In this document: positions 46,177-55,136 of the stretch, one piece after another
Numbering within the stretch: the stretch's first letter is position 1
Layout of the letters: each line of letters begins with the position of its first letter
Assembly (NCBI GenBank): GCA_026645575.1
Contig: JAPKMW010000061.1
Coordinates: forward strand, 5,211-69,210
Direction: 5' to 3'
Length of the DNA stretch: 64,000 nt
Origin: Caldilineaceae bacterium
Lineage (GTDB): Bacteria > Chloroflexota > Anaerolineae > Caldilineales > Caldilineaceae
Notes under the pieces: model-generated
What the model was told of the DNA's origin: nothing
The model's database searches: none
The model's input: only the letters and a program-made list of their open reading frames with translations
Translations under genes and position numbers: made by a program

Positions 46177-46206
46177 ATCTTACCAAAGTCCGGCGCCCCT
46201 TGTCAA
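46177..46206 (-). promoter_or_regulatory. Sigma-70-type promoter for the leader and sulfur operon
   Basis: On the minus strand TTGACA (46206-46201) and TAAGAT (46182-46177) are 18 bp apart. Transcription would begin near 46170, 330 nt before the operon start at 45838. Confidence 0.65.
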
Positions 46207-46305
46207 AGTTGGTCTTGCACAATCACAATAACATAAAACAGAAAAACGATCTGTCCCCCACCGGCGCCGTTGCTAAGGTCGGCGGCACTTTATCCGATGA
46301 GCCAC

Positions 46306-46953
46306 CTACCCCATCTCGGCCAGCAGTTCTTGCAGCACTTTGTTCGTCAAGATCCCTGTCCAGATGGTAAAAATCTTGCCCTCACGGTCGATGAAGACAG
46401 TCGTGGGCATCCCCCGTACTTCGTACAGATTGCGCAGGGCGCCGTCGGTGTCACGTACAACCGGCAGCGTCATCTGGAACTCTTCGGCAAAGGGTTGAAT
46501 CTGTTCCATGCTCTCCTGCACATTGATCGCCAGCACCACCAGGTCGGGGGTGGTTGCCGCCACGCGGACAATCTCCGGCATCTCTAGCCGACAGGGACCG
46601 CACCAGGTCGCCCAGAAGTTCAGTAGCACCGGTTGACCGCGTAGATCCTGTAAACTGAGGTGGCGTCCATCGTCCAGGCGGAGTTGGAAGTTGGGGGGGA
46701 TCCCGCCCGCTTCCAGGCGGCCCTCTTGGGCAGAATGATCAAGTTGCGCCGCCGGGTAACCCCGTCCCACTCCTGCCGGCAGGGCATCAAGGGTGATTGC
46801 ATCTCCAGCGGTCGGCGCGGCGCTTGGGGCCAGTCCGGCGGAACAGGCGCCGGCGAACAGCAGCAACGCCACCAGCGTTGCAAGGATAAAGCGGTCAGAA
46901 AGCCGTCGTCCCATCCGGCGGGTTGGCTGGTCAAATCGGTAAAACCTTTGCAT
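46306..46953 (-). CDS. TlpA-type thiol-disulfide oxidoreductase lipoprotein
   Basis: About 215 residues from the ATG at 46953 (TTG/GTG starts a few codons upstream are possible). A basic N-terminus leads to a lipoprotein signal (LLLFAGACSAG). After a linker, a thioredoxin fold carries FWATWCGPCRLEMPE with the WCGPC redox pair and cis-Pro in GMPTTVFIDREG. It reduces or isomerises disulfides outside the membrane, for example in cytochrome or sulfur-protein maturation. It lies upstream of the sulfur operon on the same strand but has a separate promoter region between. Confidence 0.88.
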   Translation of the reverse strand: MQRFYRFDQPTRRMGRRLSDRFILATLVALLLFAGACSAGLAPSAAPTAGDAITLDALPAGVGRGYPAAQLDHSAQEGRLEAGGIPPNFQLRLDDGRHLSLQDLRGQPVLLNFWATWCGPCRLEMPEIVRVAATTPDLVVLAINVQESMEQIQPFAEEFQMTLPVVRDTDGALRNLYEVRGMPTTVFIDREGKIFTIWTGILTNKVLQELLAEMG

Positions 46954-47098
46954 AAGCACCAAGGACTCCCTTCTTTTCAATCGTGATTCGTGTGGCGATA
47001 ACCATTATCATTCCAACATACAGAATAAGCTTGAACCGGGCTGTAGACACACGGAGACACAGAGACACGAAACGCACCCTAGTCTACCAGCCTACCTG

Positions 47099-50000
47099 TC
47101 ACTCTTCCACCGCGCCCAACGCCTGCAGTGCGGTCTTCTGCGCGGCGCTGATGCCGGTAATGCCGGTGATCTTCATTCCGGCGTAGGGGCCGGGGGCATG
47201 TAACTGGTGGAGAAGTTCGTAGGTGTCGAGTTGCCAAAGGTGGAGCGCGCCTTCTTTGCCAATGCTCGCCACCTGTTTGCTATCGGGGCAAAAGGCAACA
47301 TCCAAGGCATACTGCTCATGACAGCCAAGCAGCGCGCGCTGCACACCGGTTTGCACATCCCAGAGCCGGACTGAGCGATCCAAGCCGGCGCTGACCAACT
47401 GTGTGCCGTCCGGACTAAAGGCGCAGGCAAACGCTTCGTTGGTGTGACCACGCAAGGTGCGCAGCGGTTGTTTGGGGGCAGGATCAGTCAGATCCCACAG
47501 GGCAATGGCAAAGTCGGGGGCAGCGCAAGCCAGCAATGTCCCTTGGGCGTTGACGGCGAGGCAAGTATTATTGCCATACCCCGGCAGCCGCTGGCGCTCC
47601 TCGCCCGTAGCGAGCCACCACAACCGCACGCTCCGATCAGTGCTGCAGGTGGCGACGGTTTGACCATTGGCCGTAAAGACAAGGCGATTGACATAACTGC
47701 TCTGTCCGGTAAAGAGCAGGGGGTTGGTGCGCGACGCCGGTGGTTGCGTATGCCACAAATGAAGGTTGCCGTCATTGGTGCAAAGGACAAGCCGCGCCGC
47801 GTCCGGCGCAAAGCGCGCAACGCCTGTCATAGGGATCCGCTGTTCACTTCGCCAAGACCACTGGCCGTCGGCCTCCACTGTCCAGATCTGGATGCCCTGG
47901 GGATCGGCATAACGACCAATGACCAACTGTTGCCCGTCGGGCGTGAAGTCAAGGGCGATCACGGTAGACTCGCCCCTGATCTCCTGTGTACACCGCGGTG
48001 GTTCGTGTTGGCGATCCCACAAGCGCACAGAGCCATGAATATCGCCGGTTGCCAGCCAGCGGCCACAACCACTCCAAGCGACACATTCGAGCGCTTGGGG
48101 GTAGCCAACCAGCCGTTGCCGCAGAACGCTTTGGGTTTGCGGATGGACCTCCCACAGGCAGATGGTCGCATCTTCGCTGCCGCTGGCCAGCAGCCGATCC
48201 TGCAACCCCACGGCAAGGGCGTAGACCGTCTCGGCGTGGCCGGATAAGGTTTGGCGACAATGCATCACCTTGCTATCCCACAGCCGGATTACCCCATCAT
48301 TGCCGGCACTGAAGAGAAAGGTGCTATCGGCGCAAAAGGTGACGGCGCGGATCTCCCCACGATGGCCGCGTACTTGACGAGCCGGTTGGTCGAACGGCGC
48401 CTCCCACAGATGCAATTGACCGTCGCCGTCGCCTGCAACGAAGCGCCGGCCATCGGGGCTGAAGGTTGCGGCAAAGAAGCGCATCTTCGGATCCGCGACC
48501 AGGGTACGCACGGGCAGGGTGACTGGCTGATTGTCGTGCCCGGCGGTAAAACCACCCATCTGTGCGTTATCCGCCGGCAGGACGTTGCTCACATCGTATA
48601 GATAGATGACCCCATCCGCACCAGCGCTCGCCAACCGGTTGCCAGCGGAATGAAAGGCCAACGCGTGAACGCGTTGACGGTGCAGGGGCAAGGTGCTGAG
48701 CAGACGACCACCCTCGACTTGCCAGAGGAGGACGGCGCCGTTCCAACTCCCACCGGCCAGCAAGCGACCATCGGGACTAAAGGCCACGGTGCGCATGGGC
48801 ATCTGTTCGTCAAGCCGGCGGTGCAAGCGACCGTCGTGGACCGTCCACAGCAGGATCAGGCCATCATCACCCGTGCTGGCCAAATAGGCGCCATCGGGGC
48901 TGAACGCCACGGCGGTGATGGTGTTGGTGTGGCCGGTCAGCAGCGCATGGGGTTCCCCGGTGGGCAGGCGGAAGAGGCGAATGGCGCCCCCATCGCCGGC
49001 GGCGGCCAGCAGTTGGCCGTCGGGGCTGATGGCAACACACTCAATCCGGCTAAAGGTTTGGGTGAAGGCACTGTGCGATAGATCGGCCTGTGTCAGATTG
49101 ATGTTCCGTACGCGACGACGACGTAAATCGGCTTGCCAAACCGCCAAGCCAGAGAAATCATATCCTTGCAGATCAACGCCCAGATGGATCAGCAAATTGA
49201 GCAGATTCCCAGCGGCATAACCGTGACGGATGCCTTGTGTGCGCAATTCGTTCAGCAGCGCTTGCCCCTGCCTGCTTGCTGCCCCTTGTCTCCACTGCTT
49301 TTGCCAATGTGCCACCACCGGTTGCAAAAGTAAGCGCTCTTGACTCTGCCGCACATATTCTTTGGCCTGGGCTTTGAGCAAGGCAAAACGGTTGAGGAAG
49401 GAATTGACGAGTTCGGAATTATGAATTACGCTCGGTTCGTCAGGCAAGGCATCGCGTAATTCGTAATTCGTAATTCGTGATTTGGCCTCGATTTCCTGGC
49501 ATACCTGCGCCACCAAATACGCCGTGGTGTACTCGATGATCACATTTTGCAGAGTGAGACCGTTGGGGTGAGTTTCGAGCAGGGAACGATTTTGCAGCGC
49601 ATGTAGGGCTTCCAGGAGATCACGGGTGGTGACGGGTTGCACAAAATTGCTGCGCAAGGTCGGCACAGTCACAGCCTCGCGCTCAATCGCCAGCCAAGCC
49701 AGAATTTCCCGTTCGAGGGGTGAAAGGCGGGCAAATTGCTGATCCAGCACCAGACGCATGCCATCAAAGATCTGCCCTTCTTCTTGCTGAAAGGCAGTGA
49801 CATCGCCACCAAAGAAATCGGCAATGGTGGCGGCCACGATCTGCAACGCCAGTGGATTGCCCGAATAGTTCTCGATGAGCTGAGCGGCCTCGTTAGCGGA
49901 GGTGTGTAGCCCATTGCTCGCTAACAACGCCTGTCCTGCCGCTTGATCCAGACCAGCCAATGGCAACACCTGCATCCGCCCGCTTGTCTGCGCCTGCCGC

Positions 50001-53000
50001 CCTGAGCGTAATAAAGCGTAGGGCTGTTCACGGCTGGTCAACAACAGGCAACTCTGATGCTCACTGGTTGCCAGCCGCTGAAAGAGTTGGTCATAGCCTT
50101 CGTAGCCGGGGCGCGTACTGCCCGCCCGTCCCGGCGTCTCATCGACGCCAAAGATACTCTCTACATTATCCAGCACCAGTAGACAGCGCTCCTGGCGCAA
50201 ATAGTCCAGCAACAAGCGCAGCTGCTCATCAAGGGAGGTGGGAAGCGTCGTCAAATGTTGGCGTGACAGCAATTGCAACCAATTGCCCAGAAGTTCCCCC
50301 GCCGGCGGGGCATTGAGCAACGACCGCCAGATCACCACCCCAAAGTACGGCGCCACCGCTTTCACCACAGCAGCGGCCAATGTCGTCTTCCCCATCCCAC
50401 CCAGGCCGAGAATCGAAACCAATCGGGCCGGCGGCGTCTGACCACTGGGCGTGAGCTTGTCGAACGCCGGCGCCAGCCACGCCGTCACCTGCGCCATCTC
50501 CGCTGCCCGCCCCGTGAAGAAATCGACGGCGGGCATCTCACCCCAGTCGTGGAGCGGTGACAAGGTGACAGGGTGAAGGGGTGAAGGGGTGACAAGGTGA
50601 CTCGGTGATTCTGTCACCTTGTCACTTGTCACCTTGTCACTTGTCACCTTGTCACTTGTCACCTTGTCACTCTGCTCCTGCATGGCGGCAAACGCCTCTT
50701 GTACAGCGCAATGAATGGCAACGTCCTCTAAAAAGGCGCGACGCACCGTGGGGTCAGGGATCCGTGCGGCATACGTGACCAGGAGTTCATGGGCGGTGGC
50801 GATCACGGTGGCGGCGCGTGAATCGTGGTTGGCGGCCAGCACGGTATGGCAGGTCAGGTAGACTTGAAAGGGTTCATCAAAACCGGCCAGGGGATGGCTT
50901 TGCAGAATGGTCAAAATTTCTTCCACTTCCGCCATTGCGCCCGGTAACGCGCTGGTGGCTAACGCCAGCCGCGCCAGGCCAGCGCGCGGTTCCGCCGCCC
51001 GATGGTGATGGCCCAATGTTACATAGATCGTCACGGCTTCGCGATAGGCGGTGGCTGCAGCGGAAACCTGGTGCAGCCCTTCGCATACCAGCCCCAGCAA
51101 GACCAGCGCATCAGCTTGACTGGCGCCGCCATCCAACTGGCGCGCCATCTTGAACGCTCCTTCGGCATCAACCAGCGCCTGGGTCAGATCAGCGGTCAGG
51201 TAGCCCAAGCGTGCCCGTGACGAAGTGGCCCAAAAAGTTTCCCGCGCTGGGAAATCCAGGCTTTGTAACAGAGCAAACGCCTGGTCGATTTGGCTACGGG
51301 CACGGGCGGCGTCACCCAGCCGCAGGTAGAGCCGACCAAGCATGTGGGTAATCGTGGCTTCTTCCAACGTGCGATTCATCAGGCGGAAGAGAGTCAATGT
51401 CTGTTCGTAGTACTGTTGCGCCTGGTGGTAATCGCCCTGCGCCCAGACAATCTCGGCCAAATGCTCGGCGCAAATGGCTTGCCCCCAGAGAAAGTCGGTC
51501 TGCTGCGACGTAGCGAATGCTTGTTCCGCCTGTTGGCGCGCCACCTTATAGTCCCCAAACGCTTTATCGACCTCAATGAGACAGGTGAGCGCAACGACTT
51601 CTCCCACGCGCAGATGGAATTCTTGGCAAATTTCCAGTTGGTAGACGCCATAGGCTCTGGTGGCGACATAATCATCATTACTGAGTGTGATCGACGCTAG
51701 CCAGCTATAGGCGCGCTTTTCAATATCCAGCAGTAGCGATGGATAAGGAACACGGGTGCGCGCCTGTCGCGCCAGCGTCACACTCTGGGTTAACAGGCGA
51801 AACGCTTCCGCCGATTGGCCCAACCGGCGCAATGCCTGCCCCTGCACCATAGAACCGAGTGCGGCACCGGCCGGGTTGCTCTCTGTGTCCGCCACTTGCA
51901 AGGTTTCGGTGGCGCTCTTCAATGCCTCCTCATGACGTCCCACAGAAATTTGCAATGCGCCGACAAGACCGACCAGAAGACTATAGAGACGCGCTTCCGC
52001 TGCTGGATCGAAGGGCTGATCAGGCGCGGCCACGGTGTCTGGCTGGTGGGCGCGACGCGCCTGTGCTGCCAGGGTGAACATGTCAATGGCTTCGGTGGTG
52101 AGACCCGTGAGCCAGTAAAATTCACGCAACGCCAGCGTGCTCTGTTCCACTAACGCCGCCGGCAGATGACCGGCGCCCCAGCGCCAGGCTTGCCGAATAT
52201 TGTCCAGTTCCCCCTGGATCGCCTGCACCCCGGCGGCTGGGGCGTCGTGCATGATCGGCTGCTGTTGCGCGGCCAGGAAAGAGAGATAGTAGGTGCTATG
52301 ACGGTCAGCAGTTGCCGCTTCCTCCTGAGCGGCGGCTAATTCGGCAGCGGCAAATTGACGTAACAACTCATGAATCTGGTAGCGCCCATCGGTGCTGGTA
52401 GGATCAGGCATGTAGACCAGCGATTTATGCAGCAGCCGGGTCAGCACCGGCAACGTGGCGCCGGCGATCTGTGCGGCGGCGGCGCGGGTAAAGCCGCCTT
52501 GAAAGAGGGCAAGTTGGCGAAAAACGGCCCGTTCCTGCTGGTTTAACAACTGCCAGGACCAGGTAAAGACGGCGCGCATACTGCGTTGACGTTGGGGCAG
52601 ATCGCGCCAGTCCACCGCCAGAAATTCGGCGCTCTGTGCAATTGCGTCGGCAATCTCAGGCAGGGGGAGTACGCCCACATTGGCGGCAGCCAACTCCAGC
52701 CCCAGCGGCACCCCTTGCACCAGCCGGCAGATGCGCAACACGGCGGTCAAGTTGGTCGCTGTGAGTTCAAAGTCTACGTTGTTACGCTGGACTGCCTGGA
52801 CAAAAAGGCGCACGGCGGATGAAGCCGCCGCTTCCGTCAAGTTGTCATTGACGGCAAAGGCCAGCGCTTGGACATGATAAAGCTGTTCGTCCCGCAGGTT
52901 GAGCCGTTCGCGCGAGGTGACAAGCATCTGCACCCCCGGCGCCGCCGCCAAGATCTCGACCACCAGTTCAATGGCCGTCTCCTCGTCGAGCAGATGTTCA

Positions 53001-54268
53001 AAGTTATCGAGGATCAGCAGAAGTTGCTTCTGGCGCAGCGTATGGAGGATCGCCGCACGTGGATCGCCGCTCTGTAATGGCAGCCCCAGCGCCGTAGCAA
53101 TCGCCGGCGCAACAGCGCCAGGTGTGCTGATAGCTGCCAATGGCACAAAAAAGACCCCATCGGCAAAGGTAGTCAAGTGTTCACGCCCCACCGCCACCGC
53201 CACCCGCGTTTTCCCCATTCCCCCCGGCCCCACCAATGTGAGCAGTCGCACCCCTGGCAAGCGCAATTGGTTGCTAATTTCCACCAACGCCCGCACTCGC
53301 CCGATCAAAGGCGACGAGAAGACAGGAAGCGCGGATGAGGGGGTGACAGGGTGAGGGGGTGAGGGGGTGACGGAGCGCGCCCCGTGGCGGGCGCCCTCCG
53401 GGCGCGCCTCCGGGTGCGAAGTTACCCCCTCACCTTGCCACCCTGTCACCTTGTCATCTTGTCGTCTTGTCACCTTGTCAAACTCACCACGCTGGATCTG
53501 CTCAACCAACGCCGTCGTCTCCGCATCGGGCTGGCCGCCAAACTCCTCGGCCAGCACCTGGCAACAGCGGTTGTATTGGGCGATGGCAGCGGCGCGTTGG
53601 CCCCGGCGAGCCAGCACACGCATCACACAACGGTGGGCGGCTTCCAGCCACGGCTCCAACGCTAATTGGCGCTGGGCGGCTTGTAGCGCGGCTTCGTCAT
53701 CGCCGGCATTTTCGGCGGCGGCGGCGAGATGAGTGAGGGCATCAAGAGTCTGGAGATGAAATTGCTCTTGGCTAATGCGCCGCCACTCTTCAAACCCATC
53801 GTTGTCGGCGACGGTAAAACCGCTGAGAAAGTCGCCCTGGTAGAGATCGACGGCCTGACGCAAGCGCGCCAGACAGGGTTGACACGTTGCAAGCTGGCTA
53901 TGCGCATGGGTAGCACAGGCGGCAAACAACTCGGTAAAGGTGAGCGCATCAACATCAACGGCGGCGGCGGGGTTGATCTGCACCGTCTGGCGTGTGATCA
54001 GTAACCAAGGCGGACCGGCAGAACTGTCTTCATCATCCCCCAACAATTGCCGGAGCCGACGCAGGGTTTGGCGCAAGCTGGTGTTGGCACTCTCGGTCGT
54101 ATAGCCCGGCCATAAGAGTTGCGCCAGCGCGCTGCGTTGATGGGCTTGCCGTTCTACTGCCAGGTAAACCAGCAGGGCGCGCACCTTGTCCGTTTGAAAA
54201 GCGGTGAGCGGTGCGTCACTCAGCGTAACTTGAAACGTACCGAAACAGGTGAGCCGTAGCTGCCCCAT
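47099..54268 (-). CDS. Giant SARP-NB-ARC-TPR-NB-ARC-WD40 regulator
   Basis: About 2,389 residues from the ATG at 54268. In order: OmpR-like winged helix (5-95), BTAD domain (100-250), first NB-ARC (Walker A GPGGMGKT near 348, Walker B LLLILDNFEHLL, QGVPLGLELAAA), TPR region (about 680-1170), second NB-ARC (ILGLGGMGKTTL near 1289, CLLVLDNVESIF, GNPLALQIVAA), a short pentapeptide-like stretch, and 14 WD40 repeats (about 1739-2380), enough for two seven-bladed propellers. It combines an AfsR-like activator with an NB-ARC-WD40 STAND protein. Repeat-derived linkers sit at 262-316, 1199-1237 and 1594-1628. It probably senses a signal, oligomerises and activates transcription. Confidence 0.9.
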   Translation of the reverse strand: MGQLRLTCFGTFQVTLSDAPLTAFQTDKVRALLVYLAVERQAHQRSALAQLLWPGYTTESANTSLRQTLRRLRQLLGDDEDSSAGPPWLLITRQTVQINPAAAVDVDALTFTELFAACATHAHSQLATCQPCLARLRQAVDLYQGDFLSGFTVADNDGFEEWRRISQEQFHLQTLDALTHLAAAAENAGDDEAALQAAQRQLALEPWLEAAHRCVMRVLARRGQRAAAIAQYNRCCQVLAEEFGGQPDAETTALVEQIQRGEFDKVTRRQDDKVTGWQGEGVTSHPEARPEGARHGARSVTPSPPHPVTPSSALPVFSSPLIGRVRALVEISNQLRLPGVRLLTLVGPGGMGKTRVAVAVGREHLTTFADGVFFVPLAAISTPGAVAPAIATALGLPLQSGDPRAAILHTLRQKQLLLILDNFEHLLDEETAIELVVEILAAAPGVQMLVTSRERLNLRDEQLYHVQALAFAVNDNLTEAAASSAVRLFVQAVQRNNVDFELTATNLTAVLRICRLVQGVPLGLELAAANVGVLPLPEIADAIAQSAEFLAVDWRDLPQRQRSMRAVFTWSWQLLNQQERAVFRQLALFQGGFTRAAAAQIAGATLPVLTRLLHKSLVYMPDPTSTDGRYQIHELLRQFAAAELAAAQEEAATADRHSTYYLSFLAAQQQPIMHDAPAAGVQAIQGELDNIRQAWRWGAGHLPAALVEQSTLALREFYWLTGLTTEAIDMFTLAAQARRAHQPDTVAAPDQPFDPAAEARLYSLLVGLVGALQISVGRHEEALKSATETLQVADTESNPAGAALGSMVQGQALRRLGQSAEAFRLLTQSVTLARQARTRVPYPSLLLDIEKRAYSWLASITLSNDDYVATRAYGVYQLEICQEFHLRVGEVVALTCLIEVDKAFGDYKVARQQAEQAFATSQQTDFLWGQAICAEHLAEIVWAQGDYHQAQQYYEQTLTLFRLMNRTLEEATITHMLGRLYLRLGDAARARSQIDQAFALLQSLDFPARETFWATSSRARLGYLTADLTQALVDAEGAFKMARQLDGGASQADALVLLGLVCEGLHQVSAAATAYREAVTIYVTLGHHHRAAEPRAGLARLALATSALPGAMAEVEEILTILQSHPLAGFDEPFQVYLTCHTVLAANHDSRAATVIATAHELLVTYAARIPDPTVRRAFLEDVAIHCAVQEAFAAMQEQSDKVTSDKVTSDKVTSDKVTESPSHLVTPSPLHPVTLSPLHDWGEMPAVDFFTGRAAEMAQVTAWLAPAFDKLTPSGQTPPARLVSILGLGGMGKTTLAAAVVKAVAPYFGVVIWRSLLNAPPAGELLGNWLQLLSRQHLTTLPTSLDEQLRLLLDYLRQERCLLVLDNVESIFGVDETPGRAGSTRPGYEGYDQLFQRLATSEHQSCLLLTSREQPYALLRSGRQAQTSGRMQVLPLAGLDQAAGQALLASNGLHTSANEAAQLIENYSGNPLALQIVAATIADFFGGDVTAFQQEEGQIFDGMRLVLDQQFARLSPLEREILAWLAIEREAVTVPTLRSNFVQPVTTRDLLEALHALQNRSLLETHPNGLTLQNVIIEYTTAYLVAQVCQEIEAKSRITNYELRDALPDEPSVIHNSELVNSFLNRFALLKAQAKEYVRQSQERLLLQPVVAHWQKQWRQGAASRQGQALLNELRTQGIRHGYAAGNLLNLLIHLGVDLQGYDFSGLAVWQADLRRRRVRNINLTQADLSHSAFTQTFSRIECVAISPDGQLLAAAGDGGAIRLFRLPTGEPHALLTGHTNTITAVAFSPDGAYLASTGDDGLILLWTVHDGRLHRRLDEQMPMRTVAFSPDGRLLAGGSWNGAVLLWQVEGGRLLSTLPLHRQRVHALAFHSAGNRLASAGADGVIYLYDVSNVLPADNAQMGGFTAGHDNQPVTLPVRTLVADPKMRFFAATFSPDGRRFVAGDGDGQLHLWEAPFDQPARQVRGHRGEIRAVTFCADSTFLFSAGNDGVIRLWDSKVMHCRQTLSGHAETVYALAVGLQDRLLASGSEDATICLWEVHPQTQSVLRQRLVGYPQALECVAWSGCGRWLATGDIHGSVRLWDRQHEPPRCTQEIRGESTVIALDFTPDGQQLVIGRYADPQGIQIWTVEADGQWSWRSEQRIPMTGVARFAPDAARLVLCTNDGNLHLWHTQPPASRTNPLLFTGQSSYVNRLVFTANGQTVATCSTDRSVRLWWLATGEERQRLPGYGNNTCLAVNAQGTLLACAAPDFAIALWDLTDPAPKQPLRTLRGHTNEAFACAFSPDGTQLVSAGLDRSVRLWDVQTGVQRALLGCHEQYALDVAFCPDSKQVASIGKEGALHLWQLDTYELLHQLHAPGPYAGMKITGITGISAAQKTALQALGAVEE
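49384..49485. repeat. In-frame repeat in the SARP gene (third linker)
   Basis: Words aattcgtaattcgtaattcg and aattatgaattacg face each other. They are read as SRITNYELRDALPDE and following residues, between the second NB-ARC and the WD40 part. Confidence 0.8.
50556..50670. repeat. In-frame repeat in the SARP gene (second linker)
   Basis: GTGACAAGGTGACAGGG words on one side and CACCTTGTCACTTGT words on the other form a palindrome. It is read as [16 protein letters not shown], then SPLHPVTLSPLH, exactly at the TPR/NB-ARC junction. Confidence 0.9.
53320..53482. repeat. In-frame repeat in the SARP gene (first linker)
   Basis: Palindromic GTGACAGGG / CACCTTGTCA arms flank a GC-rich centre (cgggcgcgcctccgggtgcg). 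It is read in frame between the BTAD and first NB-ARC domains. The centre is homologous to the element in the sensor kinase gene. Confidence 0.9.
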
Positions 54269-54315
54269 GTGTTCATCCCGTTCAAATGAATACAAGCATA
54301 AGTAGATAAAACGCT

Positions 54316-54321
54316 ATTATA
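54316..54321 (-). promoter_or_regulatory. -10 box of the SARP gene
   Basis: On the minus strand TGATATAAT contains a perfect TATAAT, 48 bp before the start codon. No standard -35 is seen; an iteron array takes its place. Confidence 0.65.
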
Positions 54322-54329
54322 TCACAACT

Positions 54330-54465
54330 TTGCGATGGGTAAACGCCCAACTTTGTAACAATGTTTGCTCACTTTTGTAAGGGTAAAGCCTTTTGTCACG
54401 GAAAAGCGGCCTTTTTGTCACGATTGCTCCCCGTTCTTGTCACGGCAGCAGCCCGTTTTGTCACG
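54330..54465 (-). promoter_or_regulatory. Array of six to seven direct repeats at 22-bp spacing (SARP-type site)
   Basis: On the minus strand four exact CGTGACAA copies (54465, 54444, 54422, 54400 as 5' ends) and weaker CCTTACAA (54382), TGTTACAA (54360) and CATCGCAA (54337) follow at steps of 21, 22, 22, 18, 22 and 23 bp. The last ends 8 bp before the -10. SARP proteins bind heptamer direct repeats spaced 11 or 22 bp, ending about 8 bp from a -10, so autoregulation by the adjacent SARP protein is likely. The array may also serve the TerB gene in the other direction. Confidence 0.65.
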
Positions 54466-54535
54466 ATAGTGGTCTATCCTGGTAATCGCAGCACCCGGCA
54501 CGAACAAACAACGCAAAACGAAGGAGGGTACAAAG

Positions 54536-55015
54536 ATGGCAACAACAAATGCAGGCTCGCTGTGGGTTTTCAAAGAATTTGTGGGCTTCCACCAGCGACC
54601 AGCGGATCAAAACTTCGCTACCTTTATGAAAGTGGTGCTCTGTTGCGCCAATGCCGACGGCGAAATCGCACCGGCCGAGCGCGAATGGGTGATTAGCTTT
54701 GCCTCGGCGCTCAACGCCCCGGAAGGGTTGCTGGAAGAGCTGGCGACCTATCCCGCCGACGAGGATGTCTTTGCACTGGCGGCCAGCAGCGGGCCCGTTG
54801 CCCAGAGTCCACGCGCCGTGCTCTACAACGCGATCTTCGCCTGCGCCGCCGATGGTGCGTACAGCCCCAAAGAACAAGATCTCATTCGTCGCCTCGGCGC
54901 TAAACTTGGCGTCACGGAAGAAGTGGTGAGCCAAATCGAAGAGGTCTATTGGGAGTCGCGGCGCCTGCGCGAAAAGCGCATCGCCCTGCTCTTTAACCAG
55001 GGTATGCCCTACTAA
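54536..55015 (+). CDS. TerB-like protein
   Basis: 159 residues. An all-helical TerB fold is suggested by MKVVLCCANADGEIAPAER and FACAADGAYSPKEQDLI, two similar acidic loops of the type that bind metal in TerB, arranged as an internal duplication. The strong ribosome site AAGGAGGG precedes the ATG. TerB domains occur in tellurite/stress and phage-defence (Ter) systems, but no terC/D/E or vWA gene is adjacent here. It is divergent from the SARP gene across the iteron array, and a hairpin follows the stop. Confidence 0.75.
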   Translation: MATTNAGSLWVFKEFVGFHQRPADQNFATFMKVVLCCANADGEIAPAEREWVISFASALNAPEGLLEELATYPADEDVFALAASSGPVAQSPRAVLYNAIFACAADGAYSPKEQDLIRRLGAKLGVTEEVVSQIEEVYWESRRLREKRIALLFNQGMPY

Positions 55016-55043
55016 AACGCGACAAAGTGTACTTGACAAGGGC

Positions 55044-55085
55044 AGTGGCGAGTGGCGAGTCGCACGCACCCCGCCACTCGCCACT
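55044..55085 (+). terminator. Hairpin after the TerB-like gene
   Basis: A perfect 14-bp stem (agtggcgagtggcg / cgccactcgccact) with a 14-nt loop is followed by tatttc. It is a likely terminator built from a short-word repeat. Confidence 0.65.
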
Positions 55086-55136
55086 CTATTTCAATCCACA
55101 AACAAGTGTAGACCTTTCTTGTAAGAAGGAGCAGAG

